The notes under the pieces were generated by a model. The model saw only the letters and a program-made list of their open reading frames with translations. It had not been told where the DNA came from and ran no database searches. Of a stretch of DNA of 64,000 nucleotides, positions 24,426-36,900 are shown one piece after another. How positions within the stretch are numbered: position 1 is the first letter of the stretch; each line of letters begins with the position of its first letter. This DNA comes from Xylona heveae TC161 (taxonomy: Eukaryota > Ascomycota > Xylonomycetes > Xylonales > Xylonaceae). The stretch spans positions 62,001 to 126,000 of the forward strand of contig NW_017264206.1 in assembly GCF_001619985.1 (NCBI RefSeq), written 5' to 3'. A program made the position numbers and the translations under genes.

Positions 24426-27186
24426 TCACGATCCATTGTAGTAAATGTCGATTCTGCTTGAGCCACCGCAAATCTCCTTGCTATTTCCCGTGCAAACCAT
24501 GTTGCAGTCCGACGAGGAAGCAGGGGCGGCACCATTGGAAATGGTCGTGCCGCAGTAGCATTCCTGGGACCACTCCACGCCTGCATACGGGTAATTGGAC
24601 TTCTGGCAGAAAGCAATGCACGATTCGACTGTCATGCCTGTAGTGTCAACGTACGAGTTGCTAACGAGAGCGCGGCCAGTGGTTCCCTCTGAGTAGCAGC
24701 CCTTGAGCTGGTAGCTTCCAACGCCAGTCGGGCTCGATGGGGCGCTCGATGTGGTGCTGGAGCTCGAGCCGGAGCCGGAACCAGAGCCCGAAACGCTCCA
24801 GACGGTGAGGCGGTTAGGTCCACCGCAGATCTCGTTCTTGTTGCCAGTGCAGGCCATGGTGCAGCCAGTCTGACCGCCAACGGAGCCGGCATTGAATGAA
24901 TTACCGCAGTAGCATTCCTGACTATACTCAGTTCCGGCATATGTGAAGCCCTTGCCTTTACAGTAGCTCTCGCACGCCTCGTTGGTCATGCCAGTGGTAT
25001 CGACGTATGATGCGCCAGACAGGGCTCGCTGGTTGGTTGCCTCACTGTAGCAGCCGAGCGAGACCGCGCCTCCGCTTGGGGATGAAGTGGGCGAGGAAGT
25101 GGCGGAGGCCTTGGTGGACGAGGAGCTGGAGCTGGAGCCCGACCCAGAGCCAGAAACGTTCCAGACGGTAAGACGATTAGGTCCACCACAAATCTCGTTC
25201 TTGTTGCCAGTGCAGGCCATGGTACAGCCAGTCTGGCCGCCAACGGAGCCGGCATTGAATGAATTACCGCAGTAGCATTCCTGACTATACTCAGTGCCAG
25301 CATATGTGAAGCCCTTGCCTTTACAGTAGCTCTCGCACGCCTCGTTGGTCATGTCAGTGGTATCGACGTATGATGCGCCAGACAGGGCTCGCTGGTTGGT
25401 TGCCTCACTGTAACAGCCGAGCGAAACTGCGCCACCAGACCCGCCGGTAGGAGAAGAGGAAGGCGCGCTGCTGCTGCTGGAACTCTTGCTGGAAGAAGCG
25501 GAGGCCTTGCTGGACGAACTGGACGAAGCTGAGCTCTTGCTGGACGAAGGACCTGACGTCTGGGTTCCACGAGTTATTGGCGTGCAGGCGCCGATGGTGC
25601 TCCGAGCGGAGAGCCTAACAGTTGAGAGCGTAGTTCCAGAGGTTGAGCGCTTCAGATGCTGGGAGACTTCGGACTTCCACACGCTGAGGCGCCAGGCTCC
25701 ACCGCACTTCTCATAGCCGTTACCGGCGCAGTTTAGGTCGCAGTCAGTCTGGCCAAGAGTCGAGGCCGAATTCAGGGTATTATCACACCAACCTTGAGGG
25801 CGAAGTTAGCTAGGGGTCTCACGGAGTATTGGAGGGAAGAAGCTTCAAAGTCCTACATTCTTGTCCATTCTCGGTTCCGGCATAGATATAACCGTTGGTC
25901 AGGCAGAAACTCTGGCAGGATTCAGTGGTCATGCCTGTGGAATTAGTATACATGGTCCCAGAAAGGGAACGTGGTGAAAATGAATCGGTAGCGCAACCGA
26001 CGTAGGCCCAGTTGTTAACAGATTGTCCAGGAGTGGGAAGCAAAGTCGTGGTAGCAGTGCCGGTGGCTTTGGAAGGCTGGCGCAACGAAGGTTGTGGGAC
26101 ACCAGCAGCACAGACCATGTCACCAATGGGGGCATTTGCTGGGCCGTTGTCGACTTTGATGCAGCCGGGAAGCTTGCTGATTCTGCCCGAAACCGGCTCC
26201 TCGACGATCGACGGCTGCTCAGGGCAATTCCAAGCGGCATTGTCATCATTGGTTGCAGCAAGAATAGGGCAGTCAGAAATGTCCCCATCATTATCGGTAA
26301 AGGCGCATTCTTTTGTGGCATTTTTGATGGTTTTTTGGTCCCAGCCGTTGATGAAATCACCGTGAAAGCCATAGCCGGTCGGATCTCCTTGAGCGAAGAC
26401 GAAACGGCCACCGTCCTGGGTGACGCTGTCCATAGAATAGAGAACTTCGTAGAAGAGATGAACAAGTTGAACTGGATGAGTGGGCGGGCACTCGCCATTG
26501 TCAATGTCTGACATGTAGGCCACGTGGCTGTTGTCAGAGCGGTACAAGTCTCTGCCATTCCAGCAGGACTGGAAATGAATCTGGGCGCGCATGCCGTATT
26601 TACAAGAGGTGCGGAACATATAAGGTTGCTCGGCCATGGCCTGATCATCGAGACAAGCGAAAGAAACACGGTCCGCAACGGGACGAACATTGCCATAAGT
26701 CAAGGTTGTGTTATCGTAGGAGCGGGCAGACATGTCGCCCGAGAGCATTCGGAAGCCAGGAGGGAATGGGGTGGCACCAGTGGTGGCGTTTCCGCGGCCA
26801 AGGTAGTAGATGGCCATGCCGCCGGCATAAACCTCTTCAAAGGTACCATCTGCATGTTGATAGTAAAGGAGCGGGGTCCAATAGGCGGACTTGTCTGCTT
26901 GGACTGAGCAGGATGTGCAGCTAGCCTGCCTCAGCGTGTCGTAGGTGGAGCTTATATTAATATCTGGCCTTTGTTAGTGTTTCATACACTGACAGCCGTA
27001 CTGTGGACAGCACATACTTGAAGCTCCAACGAGTTTGTGGACATGGCTGGAGACCATTCCAGGGGACACGACCGGGTCGATACGTCCAGTCTGGACAGTG
27101 CTACAGCTCATGCGCCAGTAGGCATCGACATTGCTGAAAGCAAAAGCAAAGGAAAGAACGGCAAGCTTCACTTTCGTGAGAGCCAT
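24426..27186 (-). CDS. secreted DUF1996 protein with four WSC domains
   Basis: Extracellular or wall-associated protein. WSC domains bind polysaccharide; the DUF1996 role is not established. Exons 27018-27186, 25857-26963 and 24426-25792 give 880 aa. A signal peptide ends near NVDAYWRMSC. DUF1996 spans about 25-330, with the HVHKLVG, DKSAYWTPLLYYQHADGTF and SCWNGRD motifs. WSC1 lies about 365-460 and is split by the second intron at QEC|WCDN. A Ser/Ala linker of about 60 residues leads to WSC2, WSC3 and WSC4, separated by short Ser-rich linkers. WSC2 and WSC3 are nearly identical. Each WSC keeps its Cys pattern (GCY, CESYC, CYCG, CTMACTGN, CGG). No C-terminal membrane segment or GPI signal is seen, so it is probably released or bound through glycans. 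Confidence 0.9.
24798..25438. repeat. tandem duplication of a WSC-encoding unit
   Basis: Copies at about 24798-25075 and 25161-25438, period 363 bp (121 codons), differ at only about a dozen or so mostly silent sites by eye. The outer WSC units are clearly diverged. This indicates recent unequal crossing-over or gene conversion. Confidence 0.85.
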
Positions 27187-29024
27187 GCTGAAAGAGCGAA
27201 CAGCGCAAGGAACAAGAATGAATGAATGGCCGGCGAATGCAAATTGGCTGATGAAAGAGTAAGGGCAGACATGATTAGTTTTATAATCCTAGGAAACCCC
27301 TCAAGAGGCTCTCGTGATATCTGGGGCAGCTTCATAACAGGGACAGGAAAAATAGGTGAGATCCCGAAAGGGTGTTTGACCCTTCCCGTGCATGTTTTCC
27401 ATCCCCAAAGAAGAGTGTGGATGGAACATTGACTTGACACAAGACTTGTTAGGTAAAATGAAACTCGATCTCAATGAATCAGATTGGAAGCCCGTCACGA
27501 GTAAATGGGCAGTTCCAAAGACAGGAGGGGTGATTGCGGCTCGAATCATATCGAACCAACCGTTGAAAGCGGCTCTAGGTAGCAAAAACCAAAGCCAAAG
27601 GGGTGAAGCCAGCGTGTAAAGACGGGCACCGGAACAACTACTCAGTTGCCGGGACAAGCAGATTCTGCAAAGAGCTTATTCAAGGGAGACGACATCTCAG
27701 GAGAGAGCAGTGAAGGGGGCTCTGAAAGGGATAGCGCAGCCACTGCAAGGGGGGGTTATGACCCTCAAGGGCAATTTTGGCGACAGGTGACCCTTGAGTC
27801 TGACTTGATGTCCGGACGAGTTGGAGACGGCAAGGCCGGTAGACGATGTGATAGTGAAGAGCGATTCGTCTGCTAAGAGCTAGATGAAGCGGGGAAGGGA
27901 GACTATGTGCTGAGTGGCTAAGGCCATCTCTTCCCTCTTCTCACTCAAACATGAACAAAAACCTCGATGGAGGCAGAGAGGCGTCAAGGGGGCGGCGGTC
28001 AACGATCGAGCCCTGCGGACTCGATCTGCAAGATAAGCGCATCCCTTTGATAGAGATGGCTTGAAAGACGGAACGAAACTGGGGAGAGGAAGGACCGAGA
28101 CATGCATAACCCACGAGGCGGGCGCGTGCAAAAAGCCCTCGGCCCTCACCGACCGCCATCCCTGGTTCGGAGTAGCAGTCAGTTGCACTTGAAGAGGGAA
28201 AAGATGAACGGTTTATGTTGCCACAATGCAAGCCCTGAGGAGTTTTTTCGGGACGCGGCTCAGCGCTTCTGGTAATGGATCCTTGTCGAATACCGTCATG
28301 TCTTGATTCTGAAGATATTCAAAAGATAAATATGTACTGTTCGAAGCTCTTCCTTGACGCTCTTTCATCCATTTCTGACTGCCTCTGCATCATGTGGCGC
28401 CGAAAATGTTCGATTTCCATCACAAAGCGATCAAAAATTTCACGATAACTCCAAACATGATTCTTTCTGCAAAGCTTAGATCTAGTTGGCTAAGATGACG
28501 ACGCACTGCATCACCGCTCAACTTCTCTCTTGGTCAGAAGAGGAACATTTCTGCCGTGAGCGGGCTCCTACCCATCGACGATCAAATGACCGAGTCATAT
28601 CACCCCTCCAGGTCACTCTGAGGATGACCATCGGCAGTGACTGTGGTGGGAAGGGAAAGAATTCTTATCGAATCAAGGGCATAAGGGAAGATGTTTTGAG
28701 GGGATAGATGAGAAGGAAGGGGAGGGCAACTGGGACTGCTGACCAGGAGACGTCCCAAAGTGGCCCGTGCGTATAATGTCTGTTTTGCCCAATTGGGAAG
28801 GCGCCCGAGATGGATCTTTGGTTTGGCCAATCACAGGCCGCCATTGCCAACATCATGATGGCTGTCATTGTTCAGCGCTCTCTATGATCTCAACACCTCT
28901 TCTTTCAATCACATTGCACCCTCAAACCTTGTAGAATTGTTGTTGTGAAAAATTATGATCGATACACACGGAATGCTTTGACCTTTTCTCATTCATTTGT
29001 TCTTTTCGGTCTCCGTTTTTCAGC
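27187..29024. other. divergent intergenic region, no gene seen
   Basis: About 1.8 kb between the leftward WSC gene and the rightward acyltransferase gene. Short ORFs only. It probably holds both promoters. Confidence 0.5.
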
Positions 29025-30692
29025 ATGATGGATCTTTCATTGGCTTCATCATATCGGGATGTTGAACTGGCATATGTGCGTCATCAGCAAGCCGGCGTTC
29101 GTTCGGGGGAATGGGTTCCTTTTGTCTATCCTTTTCATGCATTAGGAATGATTATGCTCGGTGTCTATCTGCTTATTCCTCAGAGCGCTTTGAGATTCTC
29201 AGCATTTTCGATATTTTCTCGCTATTTTGTGTTTGCTCTTGTTTCTGCCCATTCAATATGGAGTATACGGAATATACGGTCAATTAGCACCGCCAACGGG
29301 TTCGGTGTTGGTCTAATTTCCTCCTGGACTATGCTCTGGGCCGCCACACTTCTCGTTTTCAATGATGTGCAGCGAGATTTTGCGCGGATTCAAAGAAAAA
29401 GTGACAGTGGCGTTCAAGTGGCCACGTCCGACCGTTCACACGATCATGTGGCGAATACCACCACCAGCGCCATTTCCGCGTCCAACGGCAGCCCCAGGCA
29501 GCGGAGCTCGATGCAGCTCGACAAAGCCGCCAACGGTCAAATTTCGACGGCAGCAAATGGTCATGCATCGGGACCCAAAAATTCTCGCACCGCCATTTAC
29601 TTCTGGCAGCCCTACCCCCAGGCTTTTACCGACCGCCTGTACTGGGTAACTGACTTAGTTCTCAATTACAGAGGCATTGCTTGGAATTGGCGGAGCTCAG
29701 GGCTGCCGCCGCCGCCGAAGCGAGTTCGAGAATCACTCGAGCACAATCATGGTGCGAGCGCTGCTTCGCCTCGTGATCGAGCAAGTCCGGATCACTCTCA
29801 TCATGGCCACAGCCGGGCTTCCATCACCTGGGAAGCTTTTCGACGCGTCTCATTCTGGTACTTTACTATTGATGCCATCAAGGTCATCATTATGCGAGAC
29901 CCTTATTTCTGGGGATTTATCGATGCACCTGCACCTTCCTACCTCCCGTCAACGATCGCTCAATCTCCGGTGCTGCTTGGTTGCTATCGCCAGATTTTGA
30001 GCTTGGCGAGCATTTGTGCTGCTCTGCAAGGAATCTACTCCCTTGGCCCTCTTGTTTTCGTCGGGATTCTCGGGAAATGGTTCAACGTCAACGGCGAGCC
30101 ATGGATGTACCCTGATGGCTATGGCAGCTACAGGCACGTCCTCGACAATGGCCTCGCCGGATGGTGGGGCGGTTGGTGGCATCAAACGTTTCGTACCATG
30201 TTCTCGGCGCCTTCACAGTGGCTCATTGAGAAGATGAATATGAATCGGAAATCACCCCTCGCGAAAATGTTGCAGCTCGTCATTGCATTTTCATTGTCTG
30301 GCGTGCTTCATGCCTGTGGATCGTACACAAACCTGCCGCCGTCAAGGCCCATGAGCGGCTCATTTCTCTTCTTTATCTTGCAGCCGGTGGGCATCATGGT
30401 TCAAATAGGGCTGAGTGCAGCATTGAAGAAAGCTGGCATCACGGCCAGGATGCCCAAATATGTGCGACAGGCCGGCAACTTTATCTACGTCCACGTTTGG
30501 CTCTACTATATCGCTCCACTGCTCACAGATGACTTTGCGCGACAGGGTCTCTGGCTGTTTGAACCAGTGCCTATCAGTCCTCTCCGGGGCCTTGGATTCG
30601 GGGCCGAGGGCGAGGGATGGGTTTGCTACAAGCAAGTGAACCCATATTGGTACCAAGGAGAGAAATGGTGGCAGAGTGGGGTTGCGATTTAG
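29025..30692 (+). CDS. wax-synthase-like membrane acyltransferase
   Basis: Integral membrane O-acyltransferase of the fungal wax-synthase-domain family, many members of which acetylate secondary metabolites or sterols. Single exon, 555 aa. Hydrophobic helices lie at about 35-60, 65-90 and 95-115. A polar, low-complexity loop (about 125-190) and the wax-synthase core follow. The core shows GGWWHQTFRTMFSAPSQW near 385 and the HACGSY motif near 428, with the likely catalytic His. Two ATGs occur in tandem at 29025 and 29028. The substrate is unknown. No biosynthetic partner adjoins it except the dioxygenase-like gene downstream, so a linked pathway is only a possibility. Confidence 0.8.
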   Translation: MMDLSLASSYRDVELAYVRHQQAGVRSGEWVPFVYPFHALGMIMLGVYLLIPQSALRFSAFSIFSRYFVFALVSAHSIWSIRNIRSISTANGFGVGLISSWTMLWAATLLVFNDVQRDFARIQRKSDSGVQVATSDRSHDHVANTTTSAISASNGSPRQRSSMQLDKAANGQISTAANGHASGPKNSRTAIYFWQPYPQAFTDRLYWVTDLVLNYRGIAWNWRSSGLPPPPKRVRESLEHNHGASAASPRDRASPDHSHHGHSRASITWEAFRRVSFWYFTIDAIKVIIMRDPYFWGFIDAPAPSYLPSTIAQSPVLLGCYRQILSLASICAALQGIYSLGPLVFVGILGKWFNVNGEPWMYPDGYGSYRHVLDNGLAGWWGGWWHQTFRTMFSAPSQWLIEKMNMNRKSPLAKMLQLVIAFSLSGVLHACGSYTNLPPSRPMSGSFLFFILQPVGIMVQIGLSAALKKAGITARMPKYVRQAGNFIYVHVWLYYIAPLLTDDFARQGLWLFEPVPISPLRGLGFGAEGEGWVCYKQVNPYWYQGEKWWQSGVAI

Positions 30693-31306
30693 GGAAAATG
30701 GAGGATTGATTATCACGTTACATTAAGGTAACATTTGTTTGACCGGGAGGATTAACCGGTCTTCTTGGCGGCGGCGGAGTGGTGGAGAAAAGGCGACGTT
30801 GAATGATTGTTGATGTTGCGGGCGAGGTAACCGTCGCTGTCCAGGGCGAGGGTTACGGGGCTAATTGAGCGGGGGCCATGTCACCTCCCCCACCATTATC
30901 GCCGCCATTAACCGGCTCTATAAAATGCTGATAGGCATGGGCCCCATCGTCTATCACCAATCCAACTACAACATAGAAGAATGAATGAACGAATATAGAA
31001 TGAGAATGTAGATAACCGGCGACATAGCTCTAGATTTCTTTTCTTATATATATATTCTCTCTCTTTACTTCAATACATTTTTCTTTTCTCTCTGAATCCT
31101 CAATTCAAGATCAGAACAATCCAAAGTCAATTAACCACTCCCCATCCACCACTAAACAACCTCATATCATCACCAGACACACCCGGCGCCTTCAGCCACA
31201 CTCCTCGCCTTTTAAAATACCCTCAGTCTTCGAAAAGGCCAGATATACAGTATCCAAACCAAACCACCACTACCAAGAATACGTACCTAAATTCGACTCG
31301 CCAATC
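30693..31306. promoter_or_regulatory. intergenic with a TATA-like box and long leader
   Basis: TATAAAA at 30919-30925 is about 380 nt before the next start codon, which suggests a long 5' UTR or an untranslated intron for the dioxygenase-like gene. CT-rich stretches occur at about 31040-31090. Confidence 0.45.
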
Positions 31307-32548
31307 ATGACCGCGACAGCGACCAGTACTACTACCGCCGACACTACCACCGCAGACACCACCACCTGGACCTCTAGCTTCTACACCTCCGCTCAAATCG
31401 CGCAGTACAAATCCTCCCTTCTACGCGACGGTTTCGTCCTGATCCCCTCTCTACTGAGCGAATCCGAGCTCTCGACTCTCCGGGGCGCAGCCGCATCCTC
31501 CATCGCCCGCGCACGCGCCGGCAAATGGCCATACATTCGGACCGTGCCGAAACAATTCCCGCCATGGCCGCCGACGCCTGGGCCCGAGGGGATCTGGGGC
31601 GTGCAGCACCTGCTGCACCCATCGCTGCCGCCCGAGGAGCAGCAAGTGTACGCGCACAGTTACTTTACGGGCAAAATCATGCATCTCATCATGGGCATAC
31701 TGGGGTGCAGAGAGGAGGACATGGTGATGGAGCTGTATAACATGCTGGTTACACCGCGGCCGTTGACCGAGGACGAAAAGCGGGCATCATCCCAACCTCA
31801 ATCCTCGTCTCCGTTTCAGCCTACCTCCTCTTTACCACTTTCCCGACAGCCCGAGCATGGCGAGGCAGTAAATAACCCCACACAGGAAGCAGCAACAACA
31901 ACAACGGCCAAAAAAGCATTCACATTGCGCTGGCACCGGGACGACATACCCGCGAGCGCGTCCGCCGAGGAAGAGCTCGCGCGGCTGTCGCAGCCCGCGC
32001 ACCACGCGCAGTGGAATCTGGCACTGTACCCAGACTCTGCGCTTGTCGTGGTTCCCGGGTCGCATAAACGCGCACGAACAGAAGCAGAGCGTCAAGCTGA
32101 CTTGTTCGATGGCGAGGACGAGACTGACGAGAGCGAGAGGGAAAGCCAGAAGAAGAAGAAGAAAATGCCCGGCCAGATTCCTGTGACCATGCAGCCCGGC
32201 GATGTCGTGTTTTATAACAATAACATTCTACATCGCGGCGTGTATGATCGCGATGCCGAGCGGGCTACGTTGCATGGCAGCGTGGGTGTCCTGGCGGGCG
32301 GGGACACGCGGGCGCGCAATGTCCTTCAGCATGGAGTGGGCGAGTGGGTTGATCGGATTTCGTTTGGGGGGTTGCCTACCAGTTCGAGTGCAGCGAGCAC
32401 GGCTGGTAAGAACGGGGCAAGTGCGAATGGCGCAGACGGTGGAAATGTTGATGACGAACGAAAGCGAGCAGAAACAATGCGTCGCAACCTCGTCATGCTC
32501 GGACGAGGGCGACGCGCAGAAGACGTGGGATTTTCGCTCGAGGGTTGA
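31307..32548 (+). CDS. phytanoyl-CoA dioxygenase-like protein
   Basis: Fe(II)/2-oxoglutarate oxygenase of the PhyH family, likely cytosolic. Single exon, 413 aa. The metal triad appears as His210 and Asp212 in WHRDD and His309 in ILHRGVYD. The cofactor strand follows at RATLHGSVG. The N-terminus is Thr-rich and dispensable-looking; the domain opens at YKSSLLRDGFVLIPSLLSE. Two inserts are unusual: a Ser/Pro/Thr-rich stretch at about 157-202 directly before the metal motif, and an acidic then Lys-rich stretch at about 266-288 (DGEDETDESERESQKKKKK). Both are probably surface loops. The substrate is unknown; relatives act on many small molecules besides phytanoyl-CoA. Confidence 0.85.
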   Translation: MTATATSTTTADTTTADTTTWTSSFYTSAQIAQYKSSLLRDGFVLIPSLLSESELSTLRGAAASSIARARAGKWPYIRTVPKQFPPWPPTPGPEGIWGVQHLLHPSLPPEEQQVYAHSYFTGKIMHLIMGILGCREEDMVMELYNMLVTPRPLTEDEKRASSQPQSSSPFQPTSSLPLSRQPEHGEAVNNPTQEAATTTTAKKAFTLRWHRDDIPASASAEEELARLSQPAHHAQWNLALYPDSALVVVPGSHKRARTEAERQADLFDGEDETDESERESQKKKKKMPGQIPVTMQPGDVVFYNNNILHRGVYDRDAERATLHGSVGVLAGGDTRARNVLQHGVGEWVDRISFGGLPTSSSAASTAGKNGASANGADGGNVDDERKRAETMRRNLVMLGRGRRAEDVGFSLEG

Positions 32549-33052
32549 GAGATGATTTAACCGTACGATAGTATATACACTTATTGTCCACCTCGTCTCG
32601 TCATTGTATCATACGGTTGCGGTGTTAGATATAACGTACATACTAACGTATATATTTTACCTTGCCTAGATGTCGAATGCAAATTGTACATCCGACGCTC
32701 ACGTCAGGAAGGGAGGTGTATATATCGCTCTCACGGTCAATATATTGTAGAAAGAGACTCAATCTATGCACACTCCCCTTTCTTATTATTTAACACTAAT
32801 CAGACCCCTTCTTCCAAGGGAAAAGAACGTACAATATTCCAAAACGAAGAAGAAACAGTCGTGTTGCTCCGTTGTATTGTCATGTTGACCTTTGACATTG
32901 AATAACATGACATACTGCAGTGGTTGTCAAAGCACCTGCATTCAATGGAACGTACACTGTATATTGTACATGAGCGAGAGTGCGATGTCAAACGAGAAGC
33001 GATGTCCTGAGTAAAAGACACGTAATATCTAAATAAAAATGACGGAAATATT

Positions 33053-33160
33053 GGAAATGAAAAGAAAAGGAGCGGGGAACAAAGAGAACTAAGGGAAAGG
33101 AATGGGACGAAAAAAGAAAACGAAAGAGAAGGGAACAAAAGAAAAATGAAAAGGAGAAAC
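33053..33160 (+). repeat. polypurine tract
   Basis: About 108 nt, almost entirely A and G on the plus strand (GAAAAGG-like units, few pyrimidines). It could form triplex DNA or mark a promoter-proximal nucleosome-free region. It codes for nothing convincing. Confidence 0.7.
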
Positions 33161-33181
33161 ATCTCCCAATAGCGCAGCTAG

Positions 33182-33236
33182 ATCTCAAATCTCAAATCCC
33201 AAATGTCAAATCTCGAATCTCGAATCTCACATCCCA
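33182..33236. repeat. 7-bp tandem repeat (ATCTCAA-like)
   Basis: Roughly eight degenerate copies of a heptamer ATCTCAA/ATCTCGA directly follow the polypurine tract. A minisatellite with no visible coding or regulatory role. Confidence 0.7.
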
Positions 33237-33986
33237 TTTAACCGTACGTGAGACAAGGCTGAGGGATCCGCTGACAAGTGAGAACGCACTAGTATGGTCT
33301 CGTGGCAACCCATGCCAATGGTGCTTGAGGTGAGAGGCGGGGGGAGGGGGACGGATCAACAGTAGTAACAAAATACGGTGTACTTGGCGGCGCGAGATAT
33401 ATCGTGACGCGGTTTCAAATGCCAACTGCCGCGCTCGTTTTCTCGACTCTAAGCTACGTCTAGTACTGTGCAAACAGTTATAGCATTTACCATACTTATT
33501 GCGAGGCAGTAAGGATACTTGAGGAGTGTGGACAGGACAGGGCAGGAAATACGGAAGTACCGGGCTGGATGAGTAGATAAGGTAGTTACACAGACAGTCA
33601 ATAGTAGAAAGGTAGAAAGCTACACAGACACTAAAAAAGATGGCATTACTCAGATAAAAAGTTTCAAAAAGGTTCTAGATGTATTGGATGGCTAAGTAGG
33701 ACAGCGCGCAAGATGCCAAGTGGTATAGGTACACTTTCAAAAGAGAGCAAGACAAAGGTATGGCTAGGTGGCCAGGCAGGTAGTCAAGCAGGCAGGCAGG
33801 CAGGGAACGAGAGGGGAAAACGCATGAAATGCAAGAAGCGCAGAACGCGCTGAGAAATGCGTAGATGATATCATCTAAAACGACAGATGACAAATCAATA
33901 AGAGCAAAGATTCGATGAAAATGAAAAAGAGATATGACAAGCAAGTGACAACACAACACAAGCAAGTGACATGACAACCTTCAAAT

Positions 33987-36900
33987 TCACAATACATATC
34001 CCCTGGGATTGACACAGTCCCACTTGCGAACTGCTCGGCTGTCTTCCAGCTCAACGCACCACCAGAGCACGCTCTTGGCCTTTTCAATCTGGCCGCTGAG
34101 TTCATGCGCTGTGGCAAGGGCGAACCATGCCTCGGAGTAGTCCCAGCCAGACCCCAGCTTGGTCAAAGATGACAACAGACCATATGCTCGGTCGCGAGCG
34201 GCTAGGCGATCGAGATCTTCGGGACTGATTTTTCGTTCAGGGTAGTGGTCGTTTGAGGAGGACGAGTTATCTTCCTCTGAAGCCTCCAGCGCAGGGAGGA
34301 TCGAATCGCGAAGGGCAAAGATGGAGTCAGGCGGAGGCGCGGTCACGCTTTCGGGAGCTTGAGCGGGCGCGAGTCCTGCAGCCGACGATAAGAGTGCTTT
34401 TAGAGGCACTTTTTGCGTGTAAATGTCCAACAGAATGTTGGATAGACCGACGGTTGCAGAAGGATGGTCGATGAACAAGAATAGAGCCTTTTCAAAGTAC
34501 ATAATAGCCAGGTGGTGGGAGCCTTGGGCTAGCGCGAGATATGCTTGCTGTAGACAGGCGTGTGGTTAGCAAATGTTTTATTCTATAGGGACAAACAGAA
34601 AAGAACCAGAGGAGGGAATATAAGGATTACGACATACTTCGGCGTAAACATCGGCCCAGAGCTCGTCAACGCTCTTGCGGCCAGCCCAATTACGTACTGA
34701 CAAAGCTCTGTTACTGGTATCCTCCTGCAAAACTTCAGTCTCAAGCTCCCTGACGAGCTTGGACGCTTCGTCGCTCGCCCCCTGAGCATCTTCGTGCATG
34801 TTTGCCCGCCGATAAAGGGCTCCAATGAGGAGCCAAATCTCCACCAGCACCGATCTCCTTCTCCGTTTCTCTTGTACAGTAGGTGGCCTGAGACGGTAGT
34901 TCGTTGCGTGAGTTGGTAATGAAGTGGGCAGCCGCAGATCTTGCATTGGAGGTTGCTTTCCGTGCCCGGCTGGCTCAGGCTCCTTTTTCGGGGGCATGTT
35001 GTGGACTATGGGTGAAGGCAGTGGTTGCGGGGAGAGATTCAAATCTTCGGCAGAGCCGGGAACATCGGGGGATACTGCGAGACCGACTTGGCTGGGAGAA
35101 GTGTATGTACTCCAGCGGCGGTCAGCAAATGAGCCTTGCTCTGAGCCTTGTCCATCGCCAGGTACTCCAAGAGAAAGAGCATTTTGGTTTGCGGAATCAT
35201 CTACTGCAGGCCTTGTGCCGTGGTCCTTTTTCTTTCTCAGACTACCAAGGCTTTTGCGACGTAGACCCTCGTCTTTCTTGGTTTGCTTTCCAGCATGATG
35301 TGTGCCATTGTGGAATAAGTGATGGTGATGATGTTGACGATCTTTTTCTGACTGCCGGCCATCATCGGTCGTGACCTGAATGGTAGGCGCATCTGATAAG
35401 CTCGGAGCAGCGGGTACGGGTGGCGCATCAGCGCTGGATACGGCAGAACTAGCCTCCCCGTAACGAACGCTCTTTCTTGAGCTCTTGGGCCGACCAAAGA
35501 TGGTCCCAACAGAGCTTTTGATAGTACCGCTCGAACTCTTTGGTGGCTCCAAAGATTCTTCTTTCTTCTCGACGGGCGGTTCACTATAAAGTCGACGATA
35601 GAGACCGAGAAGCTCATCACAAGAGTTCACAGCTACCTCTGCACCTTCCAGGATTTCCAGCAGAGCTAATTGAGTAATTTTGACTTGTATGATGCCCTCA
35701 CGTTCATAATCTTCCATATCGTCGACGATGCCCTTGCTAGCCTGGCTCTTTATCGAAGAAATTGCTACGGAGGAGTTGAGATGTTCGCTGCGAAATGGTG
35801 CATTGCTATCATGCTCTCCGAAAAGGACTTTGAGATTTCCGAATTGTTCGAATGCTGCCTCGGAAGTCTTGAGCGCACCGTTAAAATCATGTCGAGCGCT
35901 CTGTAGCAGAGCTAAGAGGTGCCAGAGGGGGATAGAGCGCCTTTGGAATGCGAAATCTGACGGACGGATTACTTCGATCGTGTCTCTGCTTGCCATAGAC
36001 GCAGCCAACCGACTTGATGCGCTGACGCCATGGCTGAGACTCAAAGCTGATTTCACAACTTCAACGGCGCCACTGACATCCCTAGTCTCGGCGAGCAGGA
36101 GGCCGAGTGTATAGCTAGCATCGAGCCTTTCCATTTCTTCTAGCTCGCCAGCGAGCGCCCGACGAAGGTTGGTGACAGCATTGGTTTGATACTCGGCGCG
36201 ACTCGCGACATCGTACGTATACTTTGCCCACTGAGCTTGACTAATACCTATTGCCAGGTATGAGATTGCAAGCGCATCCTGCGAGATAGGTCTGCCAACA
36301 AGCGGCCGCTGATCCTCGGCTTCAGACTCTGAAGGGACACCGTCTGGTTGCATCAAAGTCTCAGCTAAAGAACCTGGCTGGTGTTTCTGCAACCACTTTT
36401 CGATCATGATGCCGACTTCCTTGGCTTTCCCCGCAGCCCATCGATCTCCATAAGCGCATAAGACTTTGACGCCCTGGGCTGCCATGCGAAGGGCAGTGTC
36501 ATCATCATCCAAACCAGGATCTTCCACGCCTGATTTCTCATCTCGAGCCTTGCCCTTGGTGAATATTTCATAATATGTATCAAATGCCTTGAAAGCGAGC
36601 TCGTACTCAGCAAGAAATGTATGAACGGTGAAGAGGTGTCGCAGGATTGGAGTTGAGTGAAACGTCTTTGTGGCAGCACGGTAGAGAATCTTGACAAGAA
36701 ATTGGGTTAGTTTTCAATTGACTTAACTTTAATGGAATTAGTTTTGCGATCGTTCCAGCTTACATCCAACACCTTGCGTGCAAGGCCTTCCTTGGCCCCT
36801 TCAATGAGTACTTCGTCCGAATCTCTCCTGCTTAACATACTCCAATTCTTCATAACAGTCTCGACCCACTGTTCGACTTCCTGATTGATCTGGTCTGCGC

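Larger units (their letters stand above)
32549..33986. other. intergenic with several simple repeats
   Basis: No gene is seen. It holds a polypurine tract, a 7-bp tandem repeat and a GGCA microsatellite (about 33777-33806), listed separately or in the findings. Confidence 0.55.

Noticed and set aside
33777-33806. GGCA repeats that might be part of a CRISPR-like array
   Set aside because: Simple microsatellite without spacers, in a eukaryotic genome.
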